Assembly: GCA_963969395.1 (NCBI GenBank)
Contig: OZ017797.1
Span: 38,502,001 to 38,566,000 of the forward strand
Length of the DNA: 64,000 nucleotides
Direction of reading: 5' to 3'
Origin: Pseudoscleropodium purum
Taxonomy: Eukaryota > Streptophyta > Bryopsida > Hypnales > Brachytheciaceae
Each line of letters begins with the position of its first letter. Position 1 is the stretch's first letter. A program made the translations under genes and the position numbers. Shown here in pieces: positions 47,542-59,401 of the stretch. The notes under the pieces were generated by a model. It was given only the letters and a program-made list of their open reading frames with translations. It was not told the DNA's origin and ran no database searches.

Positions 47542-48641
47542 GAGTGGATGCAAAATTGGAAGCCAGGTTGAGTTTTGCTCCCGAATTGAAAGAGGCCGGG
47601 GACCCCAAATTTTCCAGAAGCCAAATTCATGGAAACAGTGGGTGGGTGGTGGGATTACAAAAGATAAAAGAAAAAGGAGAGAAGCCTGCGAGCCCGTCTT
47701 TCCGGAGACGCTCACCAAGACGTTCGCTACTTCGTCTTCTTCCTGCTTGCAAACCAAGTTAAGTCTTCACAAGCAGCAGGCAGGGTGTTCTTCTTCACAA
47801 AGCTTCTACCGCCACAGCAGAAAAACGCAGACACTGACACTGGCCAAGGCTGCGGGAGCTTCGGCGCACCGGCGCTTGATTCTCGCCGCTCTTGGAAGAG
47901 AGATTGATGTGTGTGGGTGTGTGTTTATTGCGGTTTCGCTGGTTGCGGGGGTTAGGGTTTGGTGAGGAGGGAAGGGTTAGGGTTTGGTGCGCAAGCGGGA
48001 GAGGGAGGTGGGGATGGTGGAGCGGTGGTTGTGTCGCCAGGGATGGCGTTCATTGAATTATGTCGTGGTAGATTTGTTTGCAAGGAGTTCAGAGGAGGAC
48101 GTGAGGTGAGGGGTGGTGGGGGTTGCGGAGGAAGCGAAGGGTGAGAGTGTATTGAGGGTGTATTGGGGGTGTTTGAGAGAGTTGAAGCTAGAAGACGTGT
48201 TTCGTTGTTTCGGGGTGTGTGTAGATGGATTGCGAGGTGTTTGGTTGGGGAGTGAATGTTAGGTTTTTTTCGACGTGGTGGAGCGAGAAGGATCTTTGGA
48301 GAACTGAGATTTGTATACCTGGATGTGGCGATGTAGACGCGCGTTCTTTTATGTGGAAGTGAGACTTCGGATGAGGATTGGGCTGCATTATGAGAAATGA
48401 GGTGCGTGCCAGTTTGATTCTTTTTCGGTCATTTTGATCGCTGCTATCGTGGTTAATTTCTTGGCGTATTTCTTTTTATGTTGGAATTCGCAATCCGGGG
48501 TTGACGGCGTTTCGTTGTTGTGTGAAATTGCAGGGCATGGGGTGATTTGAGGTGATTTGGGCTGATCTTGAGTGAATTTGATTGAATTCGGTTGAAGATT
48601 GTTATTCTTGGTGGGGATGCGGTCTGTGTAAGGATATAAAA

Positions 48642-51600
48642 ATGCCCACGGCAATGCCAGCAATAGGGCATCATGAAAGTGCAGTAGGATTGGGAATGGA
48701 TGATGCGACGCGGGGAATGGACAGGGACGGGAATGTTGAGACAGGGACCCCTGGTATTGACAGCTTCCCAATTGTGTATAAGCGGAGGTTTGTGAATTTG
48801 GACGCCTCGACTGATCCAAACCCACCGCGGCCTTCGCCAATTGTTCGCAATGAGTGCCGGACCGCTGATTTCGCCGTCGTTCCGAGGAAAGGCGCGAAGC
48901 AGTTGACATTGGAACAGTTTTGGGGTGGGCAGACGAGCTCCAAGCTTGTGGACCGGATTGAGGCGCAAGCATCTCCTGCGGAACTCGAAAAGACAGACGT
49001 TGCAAAGCAGGTTGCAGAGAAGAAGCCCGTGATCAAGCGCAAGCGTGTGGAGAAGCCTTTGGCGATTGACTTGAATGGCAAGCCAGGTCCAGAGAAGGTG
49101 CAGATTCCGAAGCAGAGAAAGGTTCGAAGTCAAAATCCGGAGGCTGGGTTGGAGCCTCTTCCAGAGGTTCCCAGCAAGAAACGGCGATTTGGGAGGCCAC
49201 CGATGACAGAAGGGGTGAAGCGAGGAAGAAGTGAAGGAAGAGCTCGCCCAGGAAAACGACCGAAGCTTGTATTGGGCAGGAATCGCAAGCTGGAAGTGGA
49301 AGACGTCGTCGCAGTCCCTAGAGAACAGGAACCTCGGTTGGTGGAGTTTCATGGCAGAGGATTCGAAGGGCCAGAGCCGCCACTTTTGCACAATGTTGAG
49401 AAGATTAGACCTTCCAACGAGGATGAATCCAGCTCTGGAACGCAAACTGAGGACGATTTGCCAGCCAGAATTGGAAGTGGACAGCTCAGGCTGCAGCAGC
49501 AGCAACGAGAGGTCTCAAGCGAGGCAACGCAAAGTGAAACAGCGACGGAGACAGACCCCGACGTGCAGAACTGGAATGGAGCCAAGCGTGACCAAGAGGA
49601 TGATGACTCTGATGGTGAGCAGATTCCTATTGATTTGAACGTCCTGCCTGAGCTTCTGATGAGCGCGAAATCAAGGAGGAAGATGAGCGCAAAGAAAGAA
49701 ACTCAACGTAAAAGACCTGCATTGAAGCGTCCTGAGATTCATCAGCAGCTGCAGCCCTTGGACCCCAAGCAGGTGAACCAGGTCGTGAAGTCTTTGTGGC
49801 CTTTACCAAGTGGTCCACATGATAAGGAAGACTCTCTGGGTCCTATCACTTCCAAATCTAACAAGTTTGCATCGCTGCAACATTTGCGAAGTACTCCTAC
49901 GCTGAACGCAGTTTCGAAAACTGGTAAATTCAAGGTTGTTCTTGCACAACCGAAAATTCCACCCAGAGTGTCATTGCCGGAGACTAGGTCGGTGATATCT
50001 GAACCTCACTCTCAAGTCAATGGTGCGAAGGAGAGGGAGATGAAGCAGTCCTCGTCGGAAACTGAAACTGAAAGTGACAGGGAACAGACTGGTCGTGCCA
50101 AGCCAGTGGTGCGGTTTCAAGGGATGGTTCCACAAGGTCAATGCCTGACCAATGGAGCTGCAAAGATTTCCTGCTTGCCTCCACGGAGAAGAGATGGAGA
50201 GAACCTTTCTATTGTTAACAAGGTAATGCCTGGAAAAAAATTCACTAAGCTTCCAGTGAAGAGAACAGTGATAGATGCTGCTGGTCCTCTACAGCAAGGA
50301 GTACCCAGGAAAACTGCGAACCCATCAGACGACTCTGAGACTGAGAGTGACGATGACATTGGAGGCCTGAGGGTGAGTCGCCCTAAGCCTTCTCTACCAC
50401 CGCCAAGAATGAATGGTGAAGGAGTCAAAAGTTCTGGGATTCTGAAAGCGAAAGTTGTCAGAAAATCTGAGACTGCCGCGAACGGGGATGCCCTGAAGAG
50501 CATTGGTAGTACACTTGTGAGTGGTTCACCTGTTAAGGGAAGCGTCTCATCTATGAAACAGTATCCTAATGGAGGAGTGTTACCCAGGAAAGTTGTGCAA
50601 AGGGCCAAAATCATCCGATCCCCACAGGTGAGACCACTAGCCAATGGAGTTGAAGAAGCTGGTAGGGCATTGTCCAGATTTTCGTCACGTCCTTTGCAAA
50701 AGAAGAGGAGGCAAAAGAAGACGGGTGGGTCAATTTCGCAGGGTTTGGAGGATAGACCAGGCTTGGATACTGATGGTTTTAGGCACTCTGAGGGAGTCAA
50801 GGGCTCAAAGGGAGTTTCAGGAGCTCGTTTTGCGGGTTTTCAGTCTCCATTGGAGAAAAGCCCAAACAATGCAGAAGACACGACTCCAGATAAAATGTAT
50901 GAAAGTCCTGAAGCAGAAAATCCTGTGAAGTTGAGATCGAAGAAAGGGGTCCGAATGGTGAATGGTGTGCTGGTAGGAGTGCAAGGGCTGGCCGTCTCCA
51001 GCAAAATGACTCCTCGGACGAGGAAATTGACCGATGCTATGCAGAAGTTTGTAGCACAGAAAGCGAATCGACGGCAGTGGCGGGAAGTGGATTTGAGTAA
51101 GATTCATCCGAAAGCCTTGATAGGTCGGTCTTGCAAAGTGTACTGGCCCTTGGACGATGACTGGTACCCAGGCGTCATTCATGACTACATCCCTCAAATG
51201 AAGAAGCATAGAATCGATTACAAAGATAATGAGATGGAAATGGTTCACGTTTCGAAGGAACGGTTCAAGCTGAAGCTCTCTCCTGAAGAGTGGGTTGAGC
51301 TTGAGACCTCCACTGGCGAAGTGAGCAAACCGGAAGAACCAGTTGTGCCAGTAGTACCAGTAGTACCAGTAGTACCAGAACCGCTGGCAGACGAGGAGGA
51401 AGGGAAATTAGGTCATGGGGATCTGGTGTGGGCCAAAGTGAAAGGGTACCCAATGTGGCCAGCACTCGTTATGGATGAAGATCACGCGACTACTTGTGGT
51501 ATGGATCCTGGAAAGAAGGGCATGGTTCCTATCCAGTTTTTTGGCAGCTATGACCACTGTAGGTTCACTTACAAGAAATTGGTGCTGTTTTCGAAAGGAT

Positions 51601-53804
51601 TGATGCAGAAGTTCCACACCAAGTGTAAGCGGGTGATTTTTGTCCAAGGGCTAGAAGAAGTAGAGCGGTACTTAAAAGAGTCCAAGCTCCCCGACAGCAT
51701 GGCCCACCTGCTTGATGATGGGGGCGGCGGGGCAATCGAGAGACAAAGGCAGGAGATTGAGGAGAATTGGCCAGAGCCAGATGGGCTAGACACTGAAGGC
51801 AGAAAAACCGTGATAAGAAGACGGAGAGTCAAGCGCATCGTGACTTTCCCTCTCCAACTGGGTTCGCTGACGATTTGCAGCCTTGGAAAGGTTGTGAGAG
51901 ACAGCGAGCACTTCCACGACCAGCAGTACATTTGGCCTGAAGGGTACACATCGATTCGTAGTTTTCCATCTGCGAAGGACCCCAATGCTACTGTCGAGTA
52001 CAAGCTGCAGGTGCTAAGAAATCCTTTAACGCAGTCACTCCCTATGTTTCGTGTCACTCCTGCAGACGACTCTCCTGTGGAAGGCGCGACACCGTATGCA
52101 TGCTGGAAGAAGGCTTTTGTCAGGCTGCGAAGGGCCCATGAGAAGGCGGGGAAGATTCCGGAGCTCGAAAAACGTATGCAGTGCAGGTCTGCTGCGCATA
52201 TGTTTGGTTTCAGTAATCCTCGTGTTTCGAAGATGATTCAGGGCCTTCCGAATGCAAGAGCTTGCACCAAATTCACCAACTGGTTAGTGAACGCCCAGAC
52301 TGATGAAGACGTCGAACCTGTGTTACCTGCGGGGTACCAACCTGTAGAGATCTCATGGAAGCATCTGGACCGCTGCACGGTTTGTTACTTGGACGAGGAG
52401 TACGTTGACAATCTCCTGCTGCAATGTGACAAGTGCCGGATCATGGTGCATATGAACTGTTACGGAGAACAGGAGCTTCCGGATGGCGATTTGTGGCTGT
52501 GTAACATGTGTAGGCCGGACGCGCCCAAGACCCGGCCTCCTTGCTGCCTTTGTCCTGTCACTAGCGGCGCACTGAAGAAAACAACAGATGGTCGCTGGGC
52601 CCATTTGATGTGTGCCATGTGGATACCCGAAACATGTCTAGTAGACGTAAAGCGAATGGAGCCTGTGGATGGAATAAACGCAGTCAGCAAAGAGCGTTGG
52701 AGACTAGCGTGCAGTGTATGTAAAGTACCCTATGGAGCATGTATTCAGTGCTCAGTGAATAGCTGTAAAACTGCTTTCCACCCTCTTTGTGCGAGATCAG
52801 CTGGGCTTTATATGGAAGTTCTAGAGGAGAAGCAGAAAGTGGATGGATCTGAGGCGGATCTGCGGTTGCTTGCATACTGTCGGAAACACAAGCAAACAAC
52901 GAGCCGGACTTGTGAAGTGGCTCAACCAACTCTACGTGCGAAGACGGACTGCTTGTCATACGAGCCTCCTTCCAACTCCTCTGGCTGTGCTCGGAGCGAG
53001 CCTTACCATGCAGCAGCAAGACGAGGGCGACGAGAACCCGAAGCACTTGCTGCGGCTCTTCGAAAACGCTTGTTCGTTGAGAATCTTCCATACAGAGTCA
53101 CTGGTTGTAGACAGAACCCACCGCTGAAGACAGGCAGTAATGGAGGGAGTCTGTGGTCTATGCATTGGGAAGGCAGTAAAGGACCTCTTGACGTTGCTCT
53201 TCCTGCTTCCACCCCCACGAAGTCGACTGACGAGACCGAGATTTTGTCCATGTCTGACAAGTTCCGTAGAATGAAGTCAACTTTGAGTCAACGCCTTGTG
53301 TTTGGGAAATCAGCGATTCATGGGATGGGGGTGTTCACCAAACAGGTGCACCTTGCAAATGACATGATTATTGAGTACGCAGGTGAAGTGGTCAGGCCTG
53401 TAATTGCTGACATCAGGGAAAGGAGGTGCTATGACTCGCTTGTTGGGGCAGGAACTTACATGTTTCGAATTGATGATGAGCGGGTGGTGGATGCCACTCA
53501 TGCTGGCAGCATTGCGCACCTGATCAACCACTCGTGTGAGCCGAACTGCTATTCGAGAACTGTGACTGCAAGTGGGGAGGACCGGATCATCATTTTTGCC
53601 AAGCGGGATATTGAAGTTGGGGAGGAGTTGACCTACGACTACCGGTTCATGTCGAAGGACGAGGTTCTTACGTGCTACTGTGGGTGCGCCGGCTGCAGAG
53701 GCTCTGTCAATGTTGTGGATAGTGATGGGGACCCTACGAAGTTGTGGTTGCCCAGATCAGACCTGATCAAGTTGCCTGCGACAACACGAGGACACACACA
53801 TTGA
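48642..53804 (+). CDS. ATX1/2-like: ATX1/2-like trithorax histone H3K4 methyltransferase, intronless
   Basis: The protein has 1720 residues from ATG 48642; 20 more in-frame codons upstream have no ATG. Domains in order: a long basic, Ser-rich N-terminus; a Tudor-like domain at about 826-878 (GRSCKVYWPLDDDWYPG); PWWP from about 924 (HGDLVWAKVKGYPMWP); FYRN at about 1068-1107; and FYRC at about 1120-1216. Then come a PHD finger at about 1245-1291 (CTVCYLDEEY through CNMCRP), an extended PHD at about 1301-1417, SET at about 1550-1668 with NHSCEPNC and YDYRF, and post-SET CYCGCAGC. All catalytic landmarks are intact. This order is that of plant ATX1/ATX2, which methylate histone H3 lysine 4 at active chromatin. 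The whole 5.2-kb coding region is one exon, whereas angiosperm ATX genes have many introns. A 9-bp tandem repeat encodes VVP units between Tudor and PWWP. The leader has a telobox. Confidence 0.97.
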   Translation: MPTAMPAIGHHESAVGLGMDDATRGMDRDGNVETGTPGIDSFPIVYKRRFVNLDASTDPNPPRPSPIVRNECRTADFAVVPRKGAKQLTLEQFWGGQTSSKLVDRIEAQASPAELEKTDVAKQVAEKKPVIKRKRVEKPLAIDLNGKPGPEKVQIPKQRKVRSQNPEAGLEPLPEVPSKKRRFGRPPMTEGVKRGRSEGRARPGKRPKLVLGRNRKLEVEDVVAVPREQEPRLVEFHGRGFEGPEPPLLHNVEKIRPSNEDESSSGTQTEDDLPARIGSGQLRLQQQQREVSSEATQSETATETDPDVQNWNGAKRDQEDDDSDGEQIPIDLNVLPELLMSAKSRRKMSAKKETQRKRPALKRPEIHQQLQPLDPKQVNQVVKSLWPLPSGPHDKEDSLGPITSKSNKFASLQHLRSTPTLNAVSKTGKFKVVLAQPKIPPRVSLPETRSVISEPHSQVNGAKEREMKQSSSETETESDREQTGRAKPVVRFQGMVPQGQCLTNGAAKISCLPPRRRDGENLSIVNKVMPGKKFTKLPVKRTVIDAAGPLQQGVPRKTANPSDDSETESDDDIGGLRVSRPKPSLPPPRMNGEGVKSSGILKAKVVRKSETAANGDALKSIGSTLVSGSPVKGSVSSMKQYPNGGVLPRKVVQRAKIIRSPQVRPLANGVEEAGRALSRFSSRPLQKKRRQKKTGGSISQGLEDRPGLDTDGFRHSEGVKGSKGVSGARFAGFQSPLEKSPNNAEDTTPDKMYESPEAENPVKLRSKKGVRMVNGVLVGVQGLAVSSKMTPRTRKLTDAMQKFVAQKANRRQWREVDLSKIHPKALIGRSCKVYWPLDDDWYPGVIHDYIPQMKKHRIDYKDNEMEMVHVSKERFKLKLSPEEWVELETSTGEVSKPEEPVVPVVPVVPVVPEPLADEEEGKLGHGDLVWAKVKGYPMWPALVMDEDHATTCGMDPGKKGMVPIQFFGSYDHCRFTYKKLVLFSKGLMQKFHTKCKRVIFVQGLEEVERYLKESKLPDSMAHLLDDGGGGAIERQRQEIEENWPEPDGLDTEGRKTVIRRRRVKRIVTFPLQLGSLTICSLGKVVRDSEHFHDQQYIWPEGYTSIRSFPSAKDPNATVEYKLQVLRNPLTQSLPMFRVTPADDSPVEGATPYACWKKAFVRLRRAHEKAGKIPELEKRMQCRSAAHMFGFSNPRVSKMIQGLPNARACTKFTNWLVNAQTDEDVEPVLPAGYQPVEISWKHLDRCTVCYLDEEYVDNLLLQCDKCRIMVHMNCYGEQELPDGDLWLCNMCRPDAPKTRPPCCLCPVTSGALKKTTDGRWAHLMCAMWIPETCLVDVKRMEPVDGINAVSKERWRLACSVCKVPYGACIQCSVNSCKTAFHPLCARSAGLYMEVLEEKQKVDGSEADLRLLAYCRKHKQTTSRTCEVAQPTLRAKTDCLSYEPPSNSSGCARSEPYHAAARRGRREPEALAAALRKRLFVENLPYRVTGCRQNPPLKTGSNGGSLWSMHWEGSKGPLDVALPASTPTKSTDETEILSMSDKFRRMKSTLSQRLVFGKSAIHGMGVFTKQVHLANDMIIEYAGEVVRPVIADIRERRCYDSLVGAGTYMFRIDDERVVDATHAGSIAHLINHSCEPNCYSRTVTASGEDRIIIFAKRDIEVGEELTYDYRFMSKDEVLTCYCGCAGCRGSVNVVDSDGDPTKLWLPRSDLIKLPATTRGHTH

Positions 53805-55100
53805 GTTCCCTCTCCTTGCAGCGGCCCGAAATTTTTCAGTATCCCCGCCCTCAACATGATCGTCTTCAATGCCCTTACGCCTGTAATGTTTTTTCACTCT
53901 CTGCTGGCATTGAGCTTCTATTCTAGCACATTGCACAGAGACACAGAGTAGGTTAGTTCAATTTTAAGGAATTGTAGCGCTTGTGCAGCTATGAGAACTT
54001 CAAATTTAGTTTTGCTCTAACCTTGCACACGCATTTTCTGCAAAACCCTCACCTTTCATGGATTTTATTTGATGTTTGAATGTTTCCACTTTTGTTTTTT
54101 TGCCTGTTCATGTTTTGGCACCTGTTTGTAGAAATCTACTCTTCTTGTAGAGAGTTCCGGGCAACCCTTTTTGTGGATCTTCTATGCTGGACAGTGATTT
54201 CCGTGAATTTAGACTCTTTCAGGAACTTTTTGACAGCTCCTTACGCAGAGTCTTTTCCATGATTTATGGGGAGATCTTCCTGTGGTTAGTGATCGTGTGG
54301 AGGCCTGCCTATATGTCATTGGGGATCAAAGAAGTACAACTCAGTTGTTCCATGTATTATGTATTTATGTTTTCCTTCCTTGCAGATTTATGTTGGGGTG
54401 CAATGTTGATTCTCCCAACAGTCTGAAGGCAGGCAGGGGTTACACCTTAGTTGTTACAATGGAGACCCTTGCGAGTTGTTGATGCTATATTCTATGCCAA
54501 CTACGGATCTGGGGCCTGAGTAATCCCTTAGAGCTGCCCTGTGTTGAGGACTGTTGAGTATTTATCTTTTATCAAGCATTGTTTTAGACCTGCTCTTCTA
54601 CAGGATTGGAGGTCAAGCATGTTTGGTTGGGTGTAAAACATTTTCAAGAGCGTACATTCTTTTGTAAGTTTCAGTTGATATGTAACGTAATTGTTGATAC
54701 AAAGTAGCTCTTCTCAGACGATCTTTGCTAATTAGTTGTCTGCTTTTATCTCTTCCTAGGTTGCTTGAGGAAGTGGAAAGGAAGTGGAATATAGAGACCA
54801 ATTTGGATGTGCTTGACCATGTGCTGTGTGGAAGTGACGTGCAGGCTGAATCTGGTTCAGTCGTGTCACATGATGTGCAAATGTGTGGTTTCATTCTTTC
54901 CATAATGATTTTTTTTTTTTAAATTTACAAGCATGGCATTGCTGTCTTTTCTTAGAACTTTGCTATCTGAATATTATTCATGGTGTCAGTTCCATTTCCT
55001 CCAATTTATTATATCTGTTGAAGTGGAAACGAAGTTCATGGGCAAACTTAAGTCAATTTGCATTCTGGTAAGTTAAAGTTTCACTGGAATTGTTGTTGTC
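53805..55100 (+). other. Probable 3' region of the ATX1/2-like gene
   Basis: There are T-rich stretches and a few acceptor-like sites (for example ccttgcag at about 54380 and cttcctag at about 54757) but no coding potential. It is likely 3' UTR and downstream sequence. Its end is not visible. Confidence 0.4.
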
Positions 55101-58100
55101 TTCTCCAGAAGGTAAATGTGTGGTGACAAATGGACCATATCTTCAAGTCCTGATCATTATACTGCACTGCACAAGAACAACGTGCTAAAAAAATAAGAGG
55201 CTAAAAAAATGGAGAGCAGGTTTTCCTTTTTAATGAGAGTTTCGAGTATTGAGAAGACCAAGGAATCCATAATAATAATTTACATTTCAATATTCATAAT
55301 ATGGGTATATAAATATTTGCAATAACAAAAACTCACAATTGACACATACCTATCATTATTTGCAATGCAGGATGTTAAAGTGGTCATTCAAAGTATGTGG
55401 TTTTATCCTTGGGAAAAATATTAGAATTTTTTGTTTGCCACCCATGATAAAATTTGGAAATTTTGAAGTCAAAATTTTGAATTAGCAACCCCAGATTAGT
55501 AAGAAGAGGTGAAGAGCACAAGATGCTAAGCAACTACAAAATAGACGTAGTTTTTTTACAATTATTATTGACTAAAGGCAAATACATGAAGAATAGACTT
55601 TGAATGATCATTTTCATTAACATCTTGCATTTGCAATAATATTCAAATCCATTTTGAAAGTTCAACAAATCTCTTAATGATTAGGTAATGATTGAATTGC
55701 TTATAGAATCATACTACAAAAAAAGATGCTCATAATTATCAAGCTTTGGATAATGCTTGATGTTGGACAAGCATTGATTAATGTCTTTATGGAAAGCATA
55801 GAAGAGGAAAATTCTCATGATTGTTCATTTAATCTACATTTATTAGTGTTGTAGCACCAACTAGATATATTTTGTGAAAGAAATGTTCCTCTCTAGTTGT
55901 TCTACATTTCTCTAGTTAGCTTCTAAACTTGTTCATCCTCAACAAGTAATCTACAAGTAAGAAACTTATTCAAAAGCTTACTTAGATGCTTTTAGTTGTA
56001 TATTTTGTAGAGAAGGCACTATAAGAAAAAAAATTCATGATTAATTGATAACTAATATGATGCAGTCACTTTTAATAAACTTGGAATTCTAAAAACCCTA
56101 AGTCCTAAACCATTATTAAAATCTCACTATAGGTAGAAATACAATATGTAAACATCAAAATTATATAAATAATCATTTTTGAATATGAATTCAAATTCTT
56201 AAATCACCTAAATTTATGCTAGATTAGGCTAGATATTGAAAAAAGATTTTACATTCCCTTAGCATGCATTTTTTAGATATTGCATGAATGATATATGAAT
56301 TTTTAAAGTGTTGATTATAGGTATATCTTAGGTATTGAAAATTTACAGTCTTAATTGAAGAAGTGAAGCTATTTAATTATATTCAAAAAAATATTTCAAG
56401 TTACAAACAAAACATAATTTATCCATCTAAATTTATAAGTGTGTTCATTTAAATGTGACAATATCATTCTACTTTGATGTATTATATTGTACGTAATTTA
56501 GTGGGCTAAATATGAAGTTGAAATAAAATAATTCTTAATAGTATTGTCAAATATTGTGGAAATTTATGATTACACATATCAAATCGAGTGAAATTAAAGT
56601 CACACAATGTTAAAATTTGATTAAAGTATGACTTGCATCAAATATATTATTTTTGGATGATAGTATGAAGTATTAACTTTGTGAATATATTGTAGAGAGA
56701 GGTGGAGAGGTCCTTTTTATAATGAAGTTCATTGTTTTTCACAATTCCTTTCAAAGATTATGGGATATTTAAAGTAAAGTAGAAGCTTGACAACTTTATG
56801 AGAAAACATAGTACTTGCATTCACAACAAAATTTTAGATCTCATTTAAGTATTGTAAATAAATAAAAATTCAAATGTGATAAATCAAGTTAAATTTCACT
56901 TTCCAAAATCTATTTGGAATTTGGAGGTTCTATTAGAAAGTTATTAACAAGTGCAAAAATAATGTAGGGCAATTTTCTTCCCTCCCCTCTTTTGAACTTT
57001 GCCTCTAGCTTTTATTGGAGACTCCAAATCACAAATAAATTGTGAAAGATGAAATTCAACTTAGTTTCATCCATTTTATTAGTTGATTAAGGTTTGAAAA
57101 AAGTTAGTTTACAATACTTAAATAAGGGTTGAAGAGTAATTATCATACAATCAATGCATGTGATTCAACTATGAGCCATTGAATGAGTTCTTTCATGTAT
57201 GGTAGCCGACCCATTTTTGACCACTTAAGCAATTTTGCATATCTAGAGCTTAGGTTTCTTAAGTGCAGGAATTTTCCCATGTGTAGAAACAGGATTTAGA
57301 AGAATTCCATATTTTTTCAAAATTCTATTTCTTAAAATTTTATTACTACAAACTTTTTAGTTGAAGATTTTGTTCAATCTATTCTTGTCATGTAGGCCTT
57401 CCTATTTCCAACCATAGGTTGGTTTTAAATTAAACAAAGACTACAGTCAATCGTACTATGCTATGATTGCTTTGTAAATTGTGCCACAATTAATCTCCTA
57501 CTTTTGTCTTGCTGATTGGAAAGAGTGTAGCCTATCTGACAGGAATGGGTCTCTAGTTGGAAATGGGTTAGCTACCATATTCTATACACACACCACGTGG
57601 ATTGCCTCCTACCTCCCCTACTCCTTTAAAGCAATGCCTTATCTTTCTAAATCAAGTAATGTGTAGTCTACAAAGATGTGGGAGATACATATGAACAAAG
57701 GAACTTGCTAATTATATATGGATTGACTAAAAAAATGTTGAAATTTTGGCAAATCAAAAATTGGATATTGAACCTATTTATTCGACAAAGAGGGGTCAAC
57801 TTGCTAGTTGCATATAGTAGTATAAAAATCCTCCCTAATTCACAACCTAGCGTTGATTGCAAGAGTTGGGTTCAACTTGAAGGTTCACATTCTTGAATAA
57901 ATATCAAAACTTACTCTTTTTCAAGGTTGATTAATTTTTTTTATCCTTGGCTTGACTAATTTGGCATCTTTAAATCAAATAAGAATTAAAATTATTAAAA
58001 TTTGATCATCTACCTAAAAAATATTAGAGTCTTACAATTCCCTTAAGGGTGAAAATTTTGAATGCATCCTAAAGAACTAGAAATGTTGTATTTTGCTCAA

Positions 58101-58850
58101 TAGGCTTTCTTACTTTAAAGTTGTTTATTTTATATATTGAAATATAGCTCATTTTTTAAAGTAAATAAATCCATCAAAAATAGTTTTCAAAATAATCTAT
58201 TTTATAGATTTCCATCAAAATTGTTCGAATTTGGAATATTCATCATAAATAAAATCTTTAAAAATTTGTTGCAATCTACATTTCTTGAATTTTTATGGAT
58301 AATTCAATTTCTTCAATTTTAATAGCAATCAAGTATTAGACAAAGGTGCTAATTTATAATATTTCAAACTACATGGTTTTATTTTCTTACAATGAATATT
58401 ATAATAAATTTTAGGAGGGGGAAGAAATCTACATCCCCGATTTGGATAGAATTGGCAAAATGTTGCTTCAAAAAATCTCAAGGTTCTTAAAACCTTGTTG
58501 TTGAATCGTAGGCCATGTGCATTTGGGAGCAATAAATCACCTAAAAATTTACACTAGTCTACAATGACAATGAGATGATCAATGATATTCTTAACAATTT
58601 AAACATTTGTCTTGAGTGGTGACAACAAAATTCATTATATATCTCCATTTTTTCAACTGGAATCATTTTTCATCTATAGATGTGTACTTTGGTAGTCCTT
58701 ATTCAATTTGATGATTTCATCCATATTTCAAAAACTATCATCCACCATTTGGTAATATAAATTCGAATTTTCAAATTAAAGGAACAAGTTTCAAAAAAAA
58801 GAATTGCCTTTTGGCTGTAAAAGGTATTATGCATTCTTAGATGCTTGGAA
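55101..58850. repeat. Gene-free AT-rich stretch with repeat fragments
   Basis: About 55410-55530 is a copy of the repeat at 19.2 and 19.5 kb. A CACTATAAGAAAAA-like end lies at about 56018, possibly a decayed CACTA terminus. About 58060-58230 is the inverted partner of 30440-30625. No gene is seen. Confidence 0.5.
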
Positions 58851-59401
58851 GAGACTTCTTAGTTAATTCATAGATTGGGGTTAGTTGAGGAGCTATATAA
58901 GACAATTTTATACACCAGAGAGGGTCCCCTTTTCGAAGATGCAAAAAAGATCTTTGTCTCATTGATAAACAATGTTTTGGATCTTTCGTCGAATTTACGG
59001 AAGGGAGTCACACAACCAACCACAACACCCCACATGTTCCACACTTTAGGCTTTGACTTTTTTACCAAATTGGAGGAGGAGGAATAGGTACGGAGAAGGC
59101 CAAGGTCTTGTGATTCCCCCCATTGTGAAACATAATCACGCACAACGAGAATTGCCCACGTCATCACGAGCGATTATGACTTTTTCATCCATTTCTCATC
59201 CACGGTCATCAATTTCAGTTCTCCGGAGTCCGGAGTGGTTTACGTCGGGGGAATGCCCTCTTGCAAAACGGCATCCATGCTTGCTCCGTTTGCAAAGCCT
59301 ACGCACTCCTGATAACCTTTCGTGTTTTCAAAATTCTTCACTACTGGGGACGCCAAATGCAGCTTTCTCAAGCTTTTCAAAGCTAAGCTTCGTGACCGGC
59401 G

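Noticed and set aside
48582..48641. A 20-codon N-terminal extension of the ATX1/2-like protein
   Set aside because: It would need a TTG start. The first ATG in frame is 48642.
48388..49505. Minus-strand frames of 205 and 350 residues opposite the methyltransferase gene
   Set aside because: They are shadows of the coding strand with no domain content, while the plus strand has a full set of conserved domains.
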